A stretch of 64,000 nucleotides of DNA, taken from Geovibrio ferrireducens (GTDB lineage Bacteria > Chrysiogenota > Deferribacteres > Deferribacterales > Geovibrionaceae). The position numbers were made by a program, and so were the translations under genes. Within the stretch, counting starts at the first letter, position 1; each line of letters starts with the position of its first letter. This document shows positions 26,022 to 35,348 of the stretch, piece after piece. The stretch lies in assembly GCF_026226615.1 (NCBI RefSeq), contig NZ_JAJAPB010000001.1:310001-374000 (forward strand), in the 5' to 3' direction. Under the pieces are notes generated by a model. The model did not search any database and was not told the DNA's origin. It saw only the letters and a list, made by a program, of their open reading frames with translations.

Positions 26022-26891
26022 ATGGCAGAAATATCAGCAGCACTTGTAAAAGAACTCCGTGAAAAAACCGGCGCAGGCATGATGGACTGCAAAAAAGCTC
26101 TTTCAGAAACCAACGGTGACATGGAAGCGGCAATTGACTTCCTCAGGAAGAAAGGCCTTTCCGCAGCAGCCAAAAAAGAGGGCAGAATCGCAGCCGAAGG
26201 CGTTGTTGCAGACTGCCTTAAAGGCAATGTCGGCGTTATAGTTGAAATAAACTCCGAGACTGACTTTGTTGCTAAAAACGCTGATTTCCTCTCTTTCACA
26301 AAACAGATAGCCGAAGTCATCACAGATAAAAACCCCGCTGACGTTGACGCTCTTCTTCAGGTTCAGGCCGAAGGCAAAACTGTTGCCGAAATCCTTAACG
26401 AGAAAATAGCCACAATCGGCGAGAAAATAAGCATACGCCGTTTCAAAAGATGTGAAGGCGGCAGCATCGGCACGTACATCCACATGGGCGGAAAAATCGG
26501 TGTTGTTGTTGAGCTTGAAGGCGGAGACGCTGAGCTTGCGAAAGACATCTGCCTCCACGTTGCGGCTGCTAACCCCAAATTCCTTGACTCCAGCTCAGTT
26601 GATCCCGCTTATATCGCAAAAGAAGAGGAGATCTTCTCCGCTAAGCTTGCTGAGCAGGGCAAACCCGCAAACATGATCCCCAACATAGTTAAGGGTCAGG
26701 TTGCAAAACTCCTTAAAGAAGTGTGCCTTGTTCACCAGCCCTTCGTTAAGAACCCCGATGTTTCCATCGAGCAGCTTGTAGCCGGAAAAGGCGCAAAAAT
26801 CGTTTCCTTTACCCGTTTCCAGATGGGCGAAGGCATCGAAAAAAAGCAGGAAAACTTTGTGGAAGAGGTAATGAAACAGATCAAGCAGTAG
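26022..26891 (+). CDS. tsf: Elongation factor Ts
   Basis: EF-Ts is the guanine-nucleotide exchange factor of EF-Tu. The 289-residue product has VKELREKTGAGMMDCKKALSET and the TDFVAKN signature (ETDFVAKNADF), followed by two core subdomains. Near the end is FTRFQMGEGIEKKQENFVEEV. It is normal in length and co-transcribed with rpsB. Confidence 0.98.
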   Translation: MAEISAALVKELREKTGAGMMDCKKALSETNGDMEAAIDFLRKKGLSAAAKKEGRIAAEGVVADCLKGNVGVIVEINSETDFVAKNADFLSFTKQIAEVITDKNPADVDALLQVQAEGKTVAEILNEKIATIGEKISIRRFKRCEGGSIGTYIHMGGKIGVVVELEGGDAELAKDICLHVAAANPKFLDSSSVDPAYIAKEEEIFSAKLAEQGKPANMIPNIVKGQVAKLLKEVCLVHQPFVKNPDVSIEQLVAGKGAKIVSFTRFQMGEGIEKKQENFVEEVMKQIKQ

Positions 26892-26935
26892 GCTCCTGTT
26901 TCGTAACAGCTTTCTCAATAATGAAAAAAGTTCAG

Positions 26936-26962
26936 GGTCTGCTTCCTTAGTGGGGGCAGACC
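26936..26962. terminator. Hairpin copy A after tsf (no T-run on + strand)
   Basis: GGTCTGC and GCAGACC arms. The same 7-bp stem recurs at 27084. No U-run follows on the plus strand, so this copy may be inactive for tsf. Confidence 0.5.
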
Positions 26963-26978
26963 GGTAATAAAGAATCTG

Positions 26979-27044
26979 AGACTGCCGCATCACTTACGCT
27001 AGTGACGTAAGCTACTGTCATTGCGAACGAAGTGAAGCAATCTC
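26979..27044. repeat. Dispersed hairpin repeat, copy 2
   Basis: The element runs from GAGACTGC at its left end to GAAGCAATCTC at its right end, with GTCATTGCGAACGAAG inside. It belongs to the same family as copies 1, 3 and 4 and is flanked by two near-identical terminator hairpins (26936 and 27084). Confidence 0.72.
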
Positions 27045-27083
27045 ATATATGCATTTCCAAAGAATAAGTCTGAAAAAATCTCC

Positions 27084-27115
27084 GGTCTGCTGCCTTATGG
27101 TGCAGACCTTTTTTT
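27084..27115. terminator. Rho-independent terminator for tsf, convergent with the PerM-type gene
   Basis: GGTCTGC and GCAGACC arms with an 11-base loop, then seven T. On the other strand ATTTTTTC follows the stem, so it may work in both directions. Confidence 0.85.
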
Positions 27116-28181
27116 ATGCCTTGCGGTGTTTGTCCGCTTTCTCTGTTTTTATCCGGCTGAGATATTCATCCCCAACTACCTTGACGAAAGAGGCAACGGG
27201 CAGGGCAATGATCATCCCCCCTATTCCCATCAGTGAACCGCCAGCCATCAGTGCAAATATTACCGCAGTGGGGTGGAGCCCCAGAGACTCACCGACTATT
27301 TTAGGGGTGACATAATTGCTCTCCAGAGCCTGAACTATGGAGAAGCCGATCACCACCATGGCAGGATGGAGGAGGTCTCCGTACTGCACCACGGAGAGCA
27401 TCAGCGAGGCGGAAAAGCCTATCATAAAGCCGAGATAAGGCACGATGCTCAGCACGCCTGAGATAAGCCCCAGAAGTATTGCGGGCTTAACTCCGGCAAT
27501 GAGGAGGACTATGGTGTAGGAGATGCCTAAGAATACAGCCACAAGCACCTGCCCTCTGAAATACCTGCTCAGCAGCGAGTTAAAGTGCATGAAGTGCTTA
27601 GGGTAGTCTATGCTTGATGTTCCGGAGAACTTGTCGAACATTTTGTCTTTTATGCTGCTGAAATCCTTCAGGAAGTAGAATGTCAGGATAGGGATCAGAG
27701 CTACGTTCAGGAGCAGGCTCACTACAGTATTCACTGATTTCATGACCCCTTCCGCTGAGGACAGTATTGAGCCGCCTATTCCTGCCAGCTTAGGGAGAAG
27801 CTGCTTCTTAATATCTTCAAAGGATATGTCAATCCCGAAGCGGTCGGTGAGGTTGTCCACAAGGCTGAAAAGCTTGTCGGAGTAGGCGGGCAGAGCATCT
27901 GCGAGATGAACGCTCTCCTGATATATAACCGGAACTATGGAGCCGAAAAACAGCACGCTTATGAATGCTATAACAGTGTACAGCAGGATTATTGACAGCC
28001 AGCGGGGAACCCTTTTCCCTTCGAACCAGTTTATGAGCGGATCGAAAAGATAAGCCAGAAAAAAGGATATGGCAAATATGGTCACTAGGGTCTGGAGCTT
28101 GATCACAAGGAGGATTACAACCGCCAGCGCCACTACTATGGCTATGTTTTTTATTGTGAAATCGAATTTCATGATATTCAT
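27114..28181 (-). CDS. AI-2E / PerM family membrane permease
   Basis: This 355-residue polytopic inner-membrane protein is of the PerM/YdiK family. Two N-terminal membrane helices are followed by FFLAYLFDPLINWFEGKRVPRW. A long amphipathic soluble segment is next (about 95-160), and then a C-terminal bundle with GVLSIVPYLGFMIG, PKIVGESLGLHPTAVIFALMAGG and MGIGGMIIALPVASFVKV, the conserved family block. Members are annotated as autoinducer-2 exporters or Na+/H+ antiporters; the substrate here is unknown. It is monocistronic. Confidence 0.9.
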   Translation of the reverse strand: MNIMKFDFTIKNIAIVVALAVVILLVIKLQTLVTIFAISFFLAYLFDPLINWFEGKRVPRWLSIILLYTVIAFISVLFFGSIVPVIYQESVHLADALPAYSDKLFSLVDNLTDRFGIDISFEDIKKQLLPKLAGIGGSILSSAEGVMKSVNTVVSLLLNVALIPILTFYFLKDFSSIKDKMFDKFSGTSSIDYPKHFMHFNSLLSRYFRGQVLVAVFLGISYTIVLLIAGVKPAILLGLISGVLSIVPYLGFMIGFSASLMLSVVQYGDLLHPAMVVIGFSIVQALESNYVTPKIVGESLGLHPTAVIFALMAGGSLMGIGGMIIALPVASFVKVVGDEYLSRIKTEKADKHRKA

Positions 28182-28230
28182 AAGCGGATATTACGGCAGG
28201 TTCAGGGCTGTGTAAACAGGAATCCGCGGC

Positions 28231-29061
28231 TTATCTGTCTTTCACGCAGGCTTCCATGGCTATCATGGCTTTTTTGCGTGCTGAGCCCCAGCGGTAGCCG
28301 GTGACAGCGCCTGTCTCCCTCAGTACCCTGTGGCAGGGGATAATATAGCCTATGCGGTTCTGCCCCAGCGCGGTTCCAACAGCCCTTGATGCGGCAGGCG
28401 AGCCTATCGTCCCTGCCAGATCGCCATAGCTTGTGAAAACCCCGTAAGGCAGACGGAGAACTGCCGTCCAGACCTTGATCTGGAAGTTTGTCCCCTTCAT
28501 GAAAACCCTTATCTCTTCCCCTTTCTCAGGTTTGAAAATCCTTCGCACTGTTTCCTCAACTGCGCCGTCGTTACGTATCAGCCTTGCATTCTGCCAGCGG
28601 ATTTTCAGATCTTCCGTTTCCGCTTCGGCACTGCTTTCATCGTGAAATGACAGAGCGCAGAGCCCCCGCTCCGTGAGAGCCGCCATGCACATACCGAAAG
28701 GGGTGGGCTGAAAGCCGTATCTTATCACAAGACCGCTCCCCATGCTCTTGTATTCGCCGGGGGTGACGGCATCGACACTGACAAAGAGATCATGCAGACG
28801 GGAAGGTCCGCTGAGCCCTGCCTCTATTGAGGCTTCAAGCACCGAACGGGACTCATCCAGAAGCCTTTTCGTCGCTTCGATGGTGAGACACTGCAAAAAA
28901 CGCTTGGGGCTTATCCCTGCCCAGTCGGTGAACATCCGCTGAAAGTGGAAGGGGCTCAGTCCGAGGTGAGCGGCTATGTCATCCAGCGAGGGCTGTTCAC
29001 CCGCGTTCTGCTCTATGAAGCGTATGGCTTTTTCTATCCGGTAATAGTCAGCATGGTTCAT
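28231..29061 (-). CDS. AraC HTH fused to O6-methylguanine-DNA methyltransferase (Ada-like without the metal domain)
   Basis: This 276-residue protein has an AraC-type HTH (residues about 8-100, including AAHLGLSPFHFQRMFTDWAGISPKRFLQ). The C-terminal Ogt/MGMT domain has the active site IPCHRVLRETGAVTGYRWG, in which Cys accepts the alkyl group. The N-terminal Cys4 methylphosphotriester domain of Ada is missing, so it should repair O6-alkylguanine. How, or whether, alkylation switches the HTH is unclear. It is monocistronic. The C-terminal PCHR motif and flanks are intact. Confidence 0.93.
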   Translation of the reverse strand: MNHADYYRIEKAIRFIEQNAGEQPSLDDIAAHLGLSPFHFQRMFTDWAGISPKRFLQCLTIEATKRLLDESRSVLEASIEAGLSGPSRLHDLFVSVDAVTPGEYKSMGSGLVIRYGFQPTPFGMCMAALTERGLCALSFHDESSAEAETEDLKIRWQNARLIRNDGAVEETVRRIFKPEKGEEIRVFMKGTNFQIKVWTAVLRLPYGVFTSYGDLAGTIGSPAASRAVGTALGQNRIGYIIPCHRVLRETGAVTGYRWGSARKKAMIAMEACVKDR

Positions 29062-29215
29062 GCGCCGCCTTCCATTTTTATGATAACAATAAAATAAACC
29101 GAAAAACGAACCGCATCCACCCGATTCTTGCGCAAGAAGGAAAAAGCCCCCGCCCTGCTCAGCGCAGACAGAGAAACCGCTAGCGGAGATTTGGTTTCTT
29201 TGGAAAGAGTCTGAG

Positions 29216-29249
29216 AAAACCTTTCTTTTTCATTAAAGAAAGGTTTTTT
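29216..29249. terminator. Strong A/T-type hairpin terminator
   Basis: AAACCTTTCTTT and AAAGAAAGGTTT form a perfect 12-bp stem around TTCATT, with a T-run on one side and an A-run on the other. It lies below the DUF2892 gene (minus strand). Confidence 0.8.
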
Positions 29250-29277
29250 CAGGTTGAACCATTTTAAAAAATGCGAA

Positions 29278-29469
29278 TTATTCCTTCGGTATACCCATTT
29301 TGATCAGGATGTCCTCAAGGAGGCACCACTTAGTGAACGCCGACTGGAGCAGGTTCAGCCCCACAAAGGCGGCAAGAAGAAGCCACCACTGATTTACCCA
29401 TACGCCGAGGGCAAGGCTCGCAAGTATCATTATTCCCGGTACAAGTCTTAAAATATACTTAACTGACAT
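29278..29469 (-). CDS. DUF2892 (YgaP-like) small membrane protein
   Basis: The 63-residue protein consists almost entirely of two transmembrane helices: VKYILRLVPGIMILASLALG and WWLLLAAFVGLNLLQSAFTKWC. It is like the membrane part of the rhodanese YgaP and matches DUF2892. The LLQSAFTKWCLLEDIL motif with its Cys is typical. The second ATG (29469) is chosen because AAGGAG lies 7 bp before it. The ATG at 29475 would be 1 bp from that site. No rhodanese domain is attached. The function is unknown. Confidence 0.85.
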   Translation of the reverse strand: MSVKYILRLVPGIMILASLALGVWVNQWWLLLAAFVGLNLLQSAFTKWCLLEDILIKMGIPKE

Positions 29470-29548
29470 ATTCATACTCCTTTATATTAATTGGTTTACT
29501 CAGGCATCTGCCCAAGAAACGGTAGTTTTTTGACTAAAGCCAAGAATC

Positions 29549-29591
29549 TGGGACTGCCGCGTCGCTTTGCTCCTCGCAGTGACGTAATCCC
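29549..29591. repeat. Dispersed hairpin repeat, copy 3
   Basis: TGGGACTGCCGCG and CGCAGTGACG with outer arms TGGGA/TCCCA. It has the same consensus as copy 2 (AAGAATCTGxGACTGCCGC). It lies in the gap between the DUF2892 gene and the end of the RND operon. Confidence 0.7.
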
Positions 29592-29607
29592 ATCAAAACC
29601 TGCGTTT

Positions 29608-32600
29608 TTATCTCAGAAATCTCTCCCTGAGCCTGTGGTATCTGTAATACGCCAGCGGGATGACCAGAAGCGTAAGAACTGTGGAGACGAATGCGCCCGT
29701 AATAAGCGAAACGCCGAGGCCTGAGAATATAGGGTCAGGCAGCATGAACAGCGCACCAACCATAACCGTCACTGTGGTGAGGACGACAGGGCGTGTTCTT
29801 ATTGCACCGGATTCTATTACCGCATCCTCCAGTGATTTGCCGTTTGCTGTGCCGTGGTCTATGAAGTCGATAAGAAGCACGGCGTTGCGCACCATTATCC
29901 CCGCCAGCGCCATAAAGCCTATCATGCTTGTTGCGGTGAAAAACTCGCCGAACAGCCAGTGGCCGGGGATTATCCCCAGAAGGCTCAGTGGTATGGGGAT
30001 CATCATTATCACAGGGGTTATGAACGATTTGAACCAGCCCACAAGCACAAAGTACATGATCACAAGCACAGCCGCGAAGGCAAGACCCAGATCCCGGAAG
30101 ACTTCGTAGGTTATCTGCCATTCGCCATCCCACTTAACGGAGGGTACGTCCGTGAACTCAGGTGAGTTTGTCCAGTACTGCCGCACAGGTGAGCCGTTGT
30201 GGGTTATCTCCGCCACCCGCTTCTTCATTTTCAGAATAGCGTAGACAGGACTTTCCTCAACCCCGGCCACATCAGCGGTTATGTATGTGACTGGCTGCAT
30301 GTTTTTATGGTAAATAGCTTTTTCCTTCGTTGTCTCATGCATGCTCACAAGCTCACTTAATGAAACAGGAGCGCCTTTCATGGAGATAAGATGTATGTCC
30401 TGAAGGCTGTTCAGGGCATTCTTTTCCGCCTGAGGAAGCTGAACCATGATGCCCACATCCTCCCTGTCCGTGCCTGTGTGTAGGATTCCCGCCTGCATCC
30501 CTTTGAGCGCCATGTACAGAGTCTGGGAAACCATCTCTGAGGAAACACCCACAAGAGCCGCCTTCTCCTTATCAACAGTGAAGCTGAGCTGGCGCATGTC
30601 CGCCTCTTCGTATGTGTCAATGTCCACCACGCCTTCGGTGTCGTGAAATACCTTGAGCACCTGATCGGCGATTTCTGCCCGCGTCTGTGTGTCAGGGCCG
30701 TAAACTTCCGCCACAAGCGTTGAGAGAACAGGCGGTCCGGGCGGAACCTCTGTCATTTTGACATTTGCGCCGAACCGGTTGGCTATCTCCTGCACAGGCC
30801 CGCGCAGTTTCTTGGCCAGATCATGGCTTTGAAGACTGCGCATGCTTTTATCTGCGAAGTTCACCTGAATATCCGCCATGTTCGGGGCGTTTCTGTGGAA
30901 ATAGTGGCGCACAAGCCCGTTAAAGTTTATGGGGGCGTGAGTGCCGGAATATATCTGGTAGTTCTCAACCTCCTGCACGGTGGAGAGATAAGCGCCTATT
31001 TCCGTTGCCACAAGTGTGGTCTGCTCAAGGGGTGTGCCTTCGGGCATGTCTATTATTATCTGCATCTCGTTCTTGTTGTCGAACGGGAGCATCTTCATAA
31101 CAACCAGCTTGGCGGGAACAAACATGAACGCCCCCGCAAACAGGGCAAGCACAACTGCGCCCAGTATAAGCCTTTTGCCGAGGCTGTTCATAAAGGGTGT
31201 CAGCATATGGTTGTAGAACTTATAAAGCCTTGTGCTTTTTATATAGTCCTCTTCGTTGTGTTCCTCTTCGTCCTCCTTGTGCTTTGCGCTTCCCAGAAGC
31301 TTGTACGCCAGCCACGGGGTAATTATCAGCGCCACAAAGAGGGAGAAGATCATCGCGAGTGAGGCGCCGATGGGCATGGGCTTCATGTACGGGCCCATAA
31401 GTCCCCTGACAAACGCCATGGGGTAAAGGGCTACTATAACGGTGACAGTGGCGAGGATTGTGGGGTTGCCTACCTCTCCCACAGCGTAGACCGCCCTTTT
31501 CAGGAGGTTTTTGCGGGACATTTTGAAGTGCCGCTCCATATTCTCCACAACAATGATCGCATCATCCACCACAAGCCCCGTGACGAAGATCAGGGCGAAA
31601 AGAGTCACCCTGTTCAGTGTGTAGTCCAGCATGAAGTACACAAACAGAGTCAGGGCGAAGGTAACGGGCAGCGCAACAAAAACCACTGTTCCGGCACGCC
31701 AGCCCATTGTTATGGTCATAACGATTATAACAGCCAGTATAGCACCCAGAAGATGCTCAAGGAGGGTCATAACCTTTTCATATGCCGTTTCGCCGTAGTT
31801 TCTGGTTACTGTTATGTTCACCCCTTCGGGGATTATGTAGCCCTTGAGCCCTTCAAGCTTGTTCAGGACATTTTCCGCAACCACCACGGAGTCGCTCCCT
31901 TTTCGTTTGGAGAGGGAGACTGTAACAGCCTGATACCTGTCGGATGAGGTATTTTCATTAAAACCCATGAGCGTGTAGGATGAGGGGATTTCCGCTCCGT
32001 CTGTGATTTTTGCCACATCCTTGAGCAGAACCGCCTTTCCGTTATGCACTCCCACAACGGCGCTGCGCACTTCGTCCGGGTCTTTGAAGAAGCCGCCCGC
32101 TGTTATGTAGAGAACTTCATTGTTCTGCACAACTTCCCCTGTGTTCAGGGACTTGTTGGATGATTCAAGGGCTTTGAACAGGCTGAAAAGATCAAGGCTG
32201 TAAGCTTTGAGCCTGTCCATCTCAGGCTCGATCCGCAGAACGCGCTTATACCCGCCGAGGATGGATGTTCTGGAAACGTCCGGAACCTCCTTGAGATATT
32301 TCTGCGCCTCAGCCGCCACACGGCGCAGCTCAAACGCATCCAGAGTTTCGGACCAGAGTGTTACCGCCACCTGCGGGACATCGTCTATGGATTCCTTTTT
32401 TATCAGCGGGGGAAGAACACCGTAAGGCATTCTGTCCATATTGCTGTCTATTTTCATTTTAAGGTTGGTGATGCTCTCTTCCTCATTCATTCCGACTTTG
32501 AAACGGACAATCACAACGCCCATATCGTTTGAAGCTGTGCTGTAAACGTATTCCACACCCGGAATCTCCCAGATTATCTCTTCCAGAGGCTCGGTTATGG

Positions 32601-32826
32601 TTTTCTCAACGTTTTTAGCATCAGCGCCGGGATAAGGGACTATGATGTCTATCATCGGAACGGTGATCTGAGGCTCCTCCTCCTTCGGGGTCATAACGAC
32701 CGCTGCGATACCTATGAAGAGTGTGGCTATGATGAGAAGAGGCGTAATCTTGCTTGTGATGAAGGCGGAGGCCATCTTTGAGGCAAAATTCTGTTTCTCT
32801 TCCGTTATGTCATGGGGTTTCATCAC
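29608..32826 (-). CDS. RND efflux pump inner-membrane permease
   Basis: This 1072-residue proton-driven RND transporter has twelve expected membrane helices and two large periplasmic loops. The N-terminal porter region has EEPQITVPMIDIIVPYPGADAKNVEKTITEPLEE. The intramembrane proton-relay region is LFALIFVTGLVVDDAIIVVENMERH, with the Asp-Asp pair of family motif A. It belongs to the HAE1-like acriflavin-resistance group. It overlaps the adaptor gene by 4 bp (ATGA). It is the last gene of arsR-tolC-mfp-rnd. The substrate is unknown. I see no Met-rich heavy-metal path typical of CusA. Confidence 0.93.
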   Translation of the reverse strand: MMKPHDITEEKQNFASKMASAFITSKITPLLIIATLFIGIAAVVMTPKEEEPQITVPMIDIIVPYPGADAKNVEKTITEPLEEIIWEIPGVEYVYSTASNDMGVVIVRFKVGMNEEESITNLKMKIDSNMDRMPYGVLPPLIKKESIDDVPQVAVTLWSETLDAFELRRVAAEAQKYLKEVPDVSRTSILGGYKRVLRIEPEMDRLKAYSLDLFSLFKALESSNKSLNTGEVVQNNEVLYITAGGFFKDPDEVRSAVVGVHNGKAVLLKDVAKITDGAEIPSSYTLMGFNENTSSDRYQAVTVSLSKRKGSDSVVVAENVLNKLEGLKGYIIPEGVNITVTRNYGETAYEKVMTLLEHLLGAILAVIIVMTITMGWRAGTVVFVALPVTFALTLFVYFMLDYTLNRVTLFALIFVTGLVVDDAIIVVENMERHFKMSRKNLLKRAVYAVGEVGNPTILATVTVIVALYPMAFVRGLMGPYMKPMPIGASLAMIFSLFVALIITPWLAYKLLGSAKHKEDEEEHNEEDYIKSTRLYKFYNHMLTPFMNSLGKRLILGAVVLALFAGAFMFVPAKLVVMKMLPFDNKNEMQIIIDMPEGTPLEQTTLVATEIGAYLSTVQEVENYQIYSGTHAPINFNGLVRHYFHRNAPNMADIQVNFADKSMRSLQSHDLAKKLRGPVQEIANRFGANVKMTEVPPGPPVLSTLVAEVYGPDTQTRAEIADQVLKVFHDTEGVVDIDTYEEADMRQLSFTVDKEKAALVGVSSEMVSQTLYMALKGMQAGILHTGTDREDVGIMVQLPQAEKNALNSLQDIHLISMKGAPVSLSELVSMHETTKEKAIYHKNMQPVTYITADVAGVEESPVYAILKMKKRVAEITHNGSPVRQYWTNSPEFTDVPSVKWDGEWQITYEVFRDLGLAFAAVLVIMYFVLVGWFKSFITPVIMMIPIPLSLLGIIPGHWLFGEFFTATSMIGFMALAGIMVRNAVLLIDFIDHGTANGKSLEDAVIESGAIRTRPVVLTTVTVMVGALFMLPDPIFSGLGVSLITGAFVSTVLTLLVIPLAYYRYHRLRERFLR

Positions 32827-33914
32827 TGCGCCTCTATTCTGTCGCCTGTTCTGAGGGATGAGGCATTGTCAGAAACGTAGGTTTCCCCCTCATTGAGGCC
32901 GCTGATTATCTCCACACCCTCGGCGAATGTCTGCCCTGTTTTAACTATGCGCATGTCTGCGTGTCCGTCCCTGACAACGAATATCACTGAAAGCTGGCCG
33001 CGCTGAACAACTGCCGATGCGGGCACAACTATCTTCTCACCCGTTCCGGTGGGGAGTATCACTTTTACGTACATTCCGGTTACAAAGCTGTTGTTCCCTT
33101 TGAGCTTTATGCGGAAGTTTCTGGTTGCGGAGTCTATATCAGGGCTGATTTCCGTTATTTCACTTTCACAGGTGAAATTGATCGATTCCGCCTCAACGGT
33201 TGCCTTCATCCCGGTTTTGAGGGAGTTGAAAAGGCTTTCGTTTATGAATGCGTAAACCACTGTGTCCTTAGAGCCTATTCGGAGTATGGGGCTGCCGGGA
33301 GCGGCGAGGTTGCCTGCATCCACAAGCTTTTCCAGGACTATGCCGTCAAAGGGTGCGCGTATCTGAGTGTATGAAAGATAGGTGTTCACTTCGGCATACA
33401 TCGCCTCGGCCTGACGCTTTTTTGTTGCAGCCTGACGCACCTGCTCCTTAGCGAGGTTGTGCTGCGCCTCTATCTGGTCGTACTCCTGTCTGCTTATGCT
33501 GTTGTTTTTTACAAGGTTGGAGTAACGCTGAAATGTCTTCTCCGCAAGGGTGAGATTAACCTCTGCCTGCCTGAGCCCTGTTTCAGCTTCCGCTACGGAG
33601 CTTTCAGCAAAGCGCTTTTTCTCCTCAAGCTCGCCGCTTTTTATGCTCACGAGGACTTCCCCCTGCCTGAAAGTATCGCCGGGAGAGAAGTTTACAGATT
33701 CTATATAGCCCACAATCTTCGGGATCACAAAGGCGGTTTTCCCGCTTGAAACAGTGGCGGAAAATGTTCTGGACGATGGTACTTCTGCCTTCTGTGCTTC
33801 CGCGACCGGAGCTTTCACACTGCGGACTTCGGGTTTTGCCGCCTCCTCCGTTTTCCTGTCTGAGCAGGAAACAGCCATTATCAGCAGCGCGAGAAGAAAG
33901 ACTGCTCTCTTCAT
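32823..33914 (-). CDS. RND periplasmic adaptor lipoprotein (MFP/HlyD family)
   Basis: This 363-residue adaptor joins the permease to the outer-membrane channel. The lipoprotein signal is MKRAVFLLALLIMAVSC. A lipoyl/barrel-sandwich half (IVGYIESVNFSPGDTFRQGEVLVSI) is followed by a coiled-coil hairpin with LTLAEKTFQRYSNLVKNNSISRQEYDQIEA. The second lipoyl half (YTQIRAPFDGIVLEKLVDAGNLAAPGSP) and beta-barrel domains follow. It overlaps the permease gene. Confidence 0.93.
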   Translation of the reverse strand: MKRAVFLLALLIMAVSCSDRKTEEAAKPEVRSVKAPVAEAQKAEVPSSRTFSATVSSGKTAFVIPKIVGYIESVNFSPGDTFRQGEVLVSIKSGELEEKKRFAESSVAEAETGLRQAEVNLTLAEKTFQRYSNLVKNNSISRQEYDQIEAQHNLAKEQVRQAATKKRQAEAMYAEVNTYLSYTQIRAPFDGIVLEKLVDAGNLAAPGSPILRIGSKDTVVYAFINESLFNSLKTGMKATVEAESINFTCESEITEISPDIDSATRNFRIKLKGNNSFVTGMYVKVILPTGTGEKIVVPASAVVQRGQLSVIFVVRDGHADMRIVKTGQTFAEGVEIISGLNEGETYVSDNASSLRTGDRIEAQ

Positions 33915-34019
33915 TTTATATTCTCCTTATCTTTATATTTCAGTTTATATAAATTTTACGATATTAAGAGCGCACCTGAAAACAGAAGTGATGCTCTCAT
34001 TTTTAATTTTACACCGTTT

Positions 34020-35348
34020 TTATTTCAGAATGCCTGCCGCGAAATGAAGTCCGGCTTTGGCAACAATCAGATTGTACTCCGAAAAGTAGAGGGAAAGCTC
34101 TGCCTGTCTCAGTTCCACTTCCCTGTCAAGGAGTTCAGTAATCTTTGAGAGGCCTTCCTTGAACCTGTTTTCAGTTATCTCAAGGGCGGAATATGCGCTC
34201 TGCACACGTTTTTTAGCCGCTTCAAGCTGCTTTTCCGCTGCGAGCACTGAGTGGTAGGCTTCCTTCACCTCGGATTTTATCTCAAGCTTTTTGTCGGCTA
34301 TGCGGTGGAGCATGGCAAGCTGGTTCGCTTTTTCAGCCCTCATTTTATTGTAGTCCGAGCCGCCCCTGAAAAGGTTGAGGCTTATCTGCGCACCGAAGGT
34401 GTACCCTTCTCCGTTATTGCCGAAAAGCTCATCGTCATTCCGCTGGTAGTCAGCAAAGAGTGCCGCCTGCGGCAGGAATGCGGATTTTGATTTTTCAAGC
34501 TCATAGTCCGCGGTTTTTGCGTACTGCTCCATGGCTTTCAGATCCTGTCTTTCGGTTCCTGCCAGTGCTATGTACTTATCCGCATTCTCCTCAAAGCCAA
34601 ATCCCGGATCTTCCCATATAACAGCTATTTCGCTGTCAGTATCAAGAAGCCTCTGGAGCTGGCTGGATGCGACTGCAAGGTTTTTTTCCGCCTCTTTCAC
34701 TGACTGATCGTTCATCAGAAGATAGGTCTCGGCAACCAGAAGGTCGCTCATCACTATCAGCCCGTTATCATAGAAATCCTTTGTCATGGCGTAGTATTTT
34801 TCGGTTCTGCCGTATGAGACCTTCACAGTGGAGAGCGCCTTATCCGCCAGAGCGAGGCCGAAGAAGGCCTTGTTAAAGTTGTATATTGTGTTCTGGCGCA
34901 CCCTCTCGGCAGTTTCCAGCGATGCCCTGTGCACTGCGTCCGCCTGTTTCACACCGTAGTGTATCTGTCCTCCGGCGAGGATCGGCTGAACTATCTCAAG
35001 CTTTGTTCTGTAGTTTGTTACTCTGTCTGAGGGGTCTGCGAGTTCGTTCATGAAATACTGCATGTCAAACCGTCCCTGAGCCATTTTTGCAAAAGCAGCG
35101 CTTGAGGGTTCGTCAGTATTCATCCATGTTTCGCTCAGCGTCACCTGCGGCAGATAGCCGCCCGCGGCCTGCTGCCTGCGGTACTGTGCGCTCTCGGCTT
35201 CCGCTTCGTAGGCCTTAATCAGCCTGCTGCCTGAGAGGGCTTTTGCCTTGCCCTGTTCATAGCCCAGACGTTCAGCCCCCTGTGCGGAGGCTGAAAAAAG
35301 CAGGATAAGGGCTATTAATCCTCCGGATGGCAGTCTCCCAAATCGCAT
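34020..35348 (-). CDS. TolC-family outer-membrane efflux channel
   Basis: This 442-residue outer-membrane factor has a signal peptide (start MRFGRLPSGGLIALILLFSASAQG). It carries two OEP repeats, each with helix-rich segments. The second repeat has EVKEAYHSVLAAEKQLEAAKKRVQSAYSALEITENRFKEGLSKITELLDREVEL. It provides the outer channel for the adjacent adaptor and permease. The start lies 34 bp inside the ArsR gene, so it is translationally coupled to its regulator. Confidence 0.92.
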   Translation of the reverse strand: MRFGRLPSGGLIALILLFSASAQGAERLGYEQGKAKALSGSRLIKAYEAEAESAQYRRQQAAGGYLPQVTLSETWMNTDEPSSAAFAKMAQGRFDMQYFMNELADPSDRVTNYRTKLEIVQPILAGGQIHYGVKQADAVHRASLETAERVRQNTIYNFNKAFFGLALADKALSTVKVSYGRTEKYYAMTKDFYDNGLIVMSDLLVAETYLLMNDQSVKEAEKNLAVASSQLQRLLDTDSEIAVIWEDPGFGFEENADKYIALAGTERQDLKAMEQYAKTADYELEKSKSAFLPQAALFADYQRNDDELFGNNGEGYTFGAQISLNLFRGGSDYNKMRAEKANQLAMLHRIADKKLEIKSEVKEAYHSVLAAEKQLEAAKKRVQSAYSALEITENRFKEGLSKITELLDREVELRQAELSLYFSEYNLIVAKAGLHFAAGILK

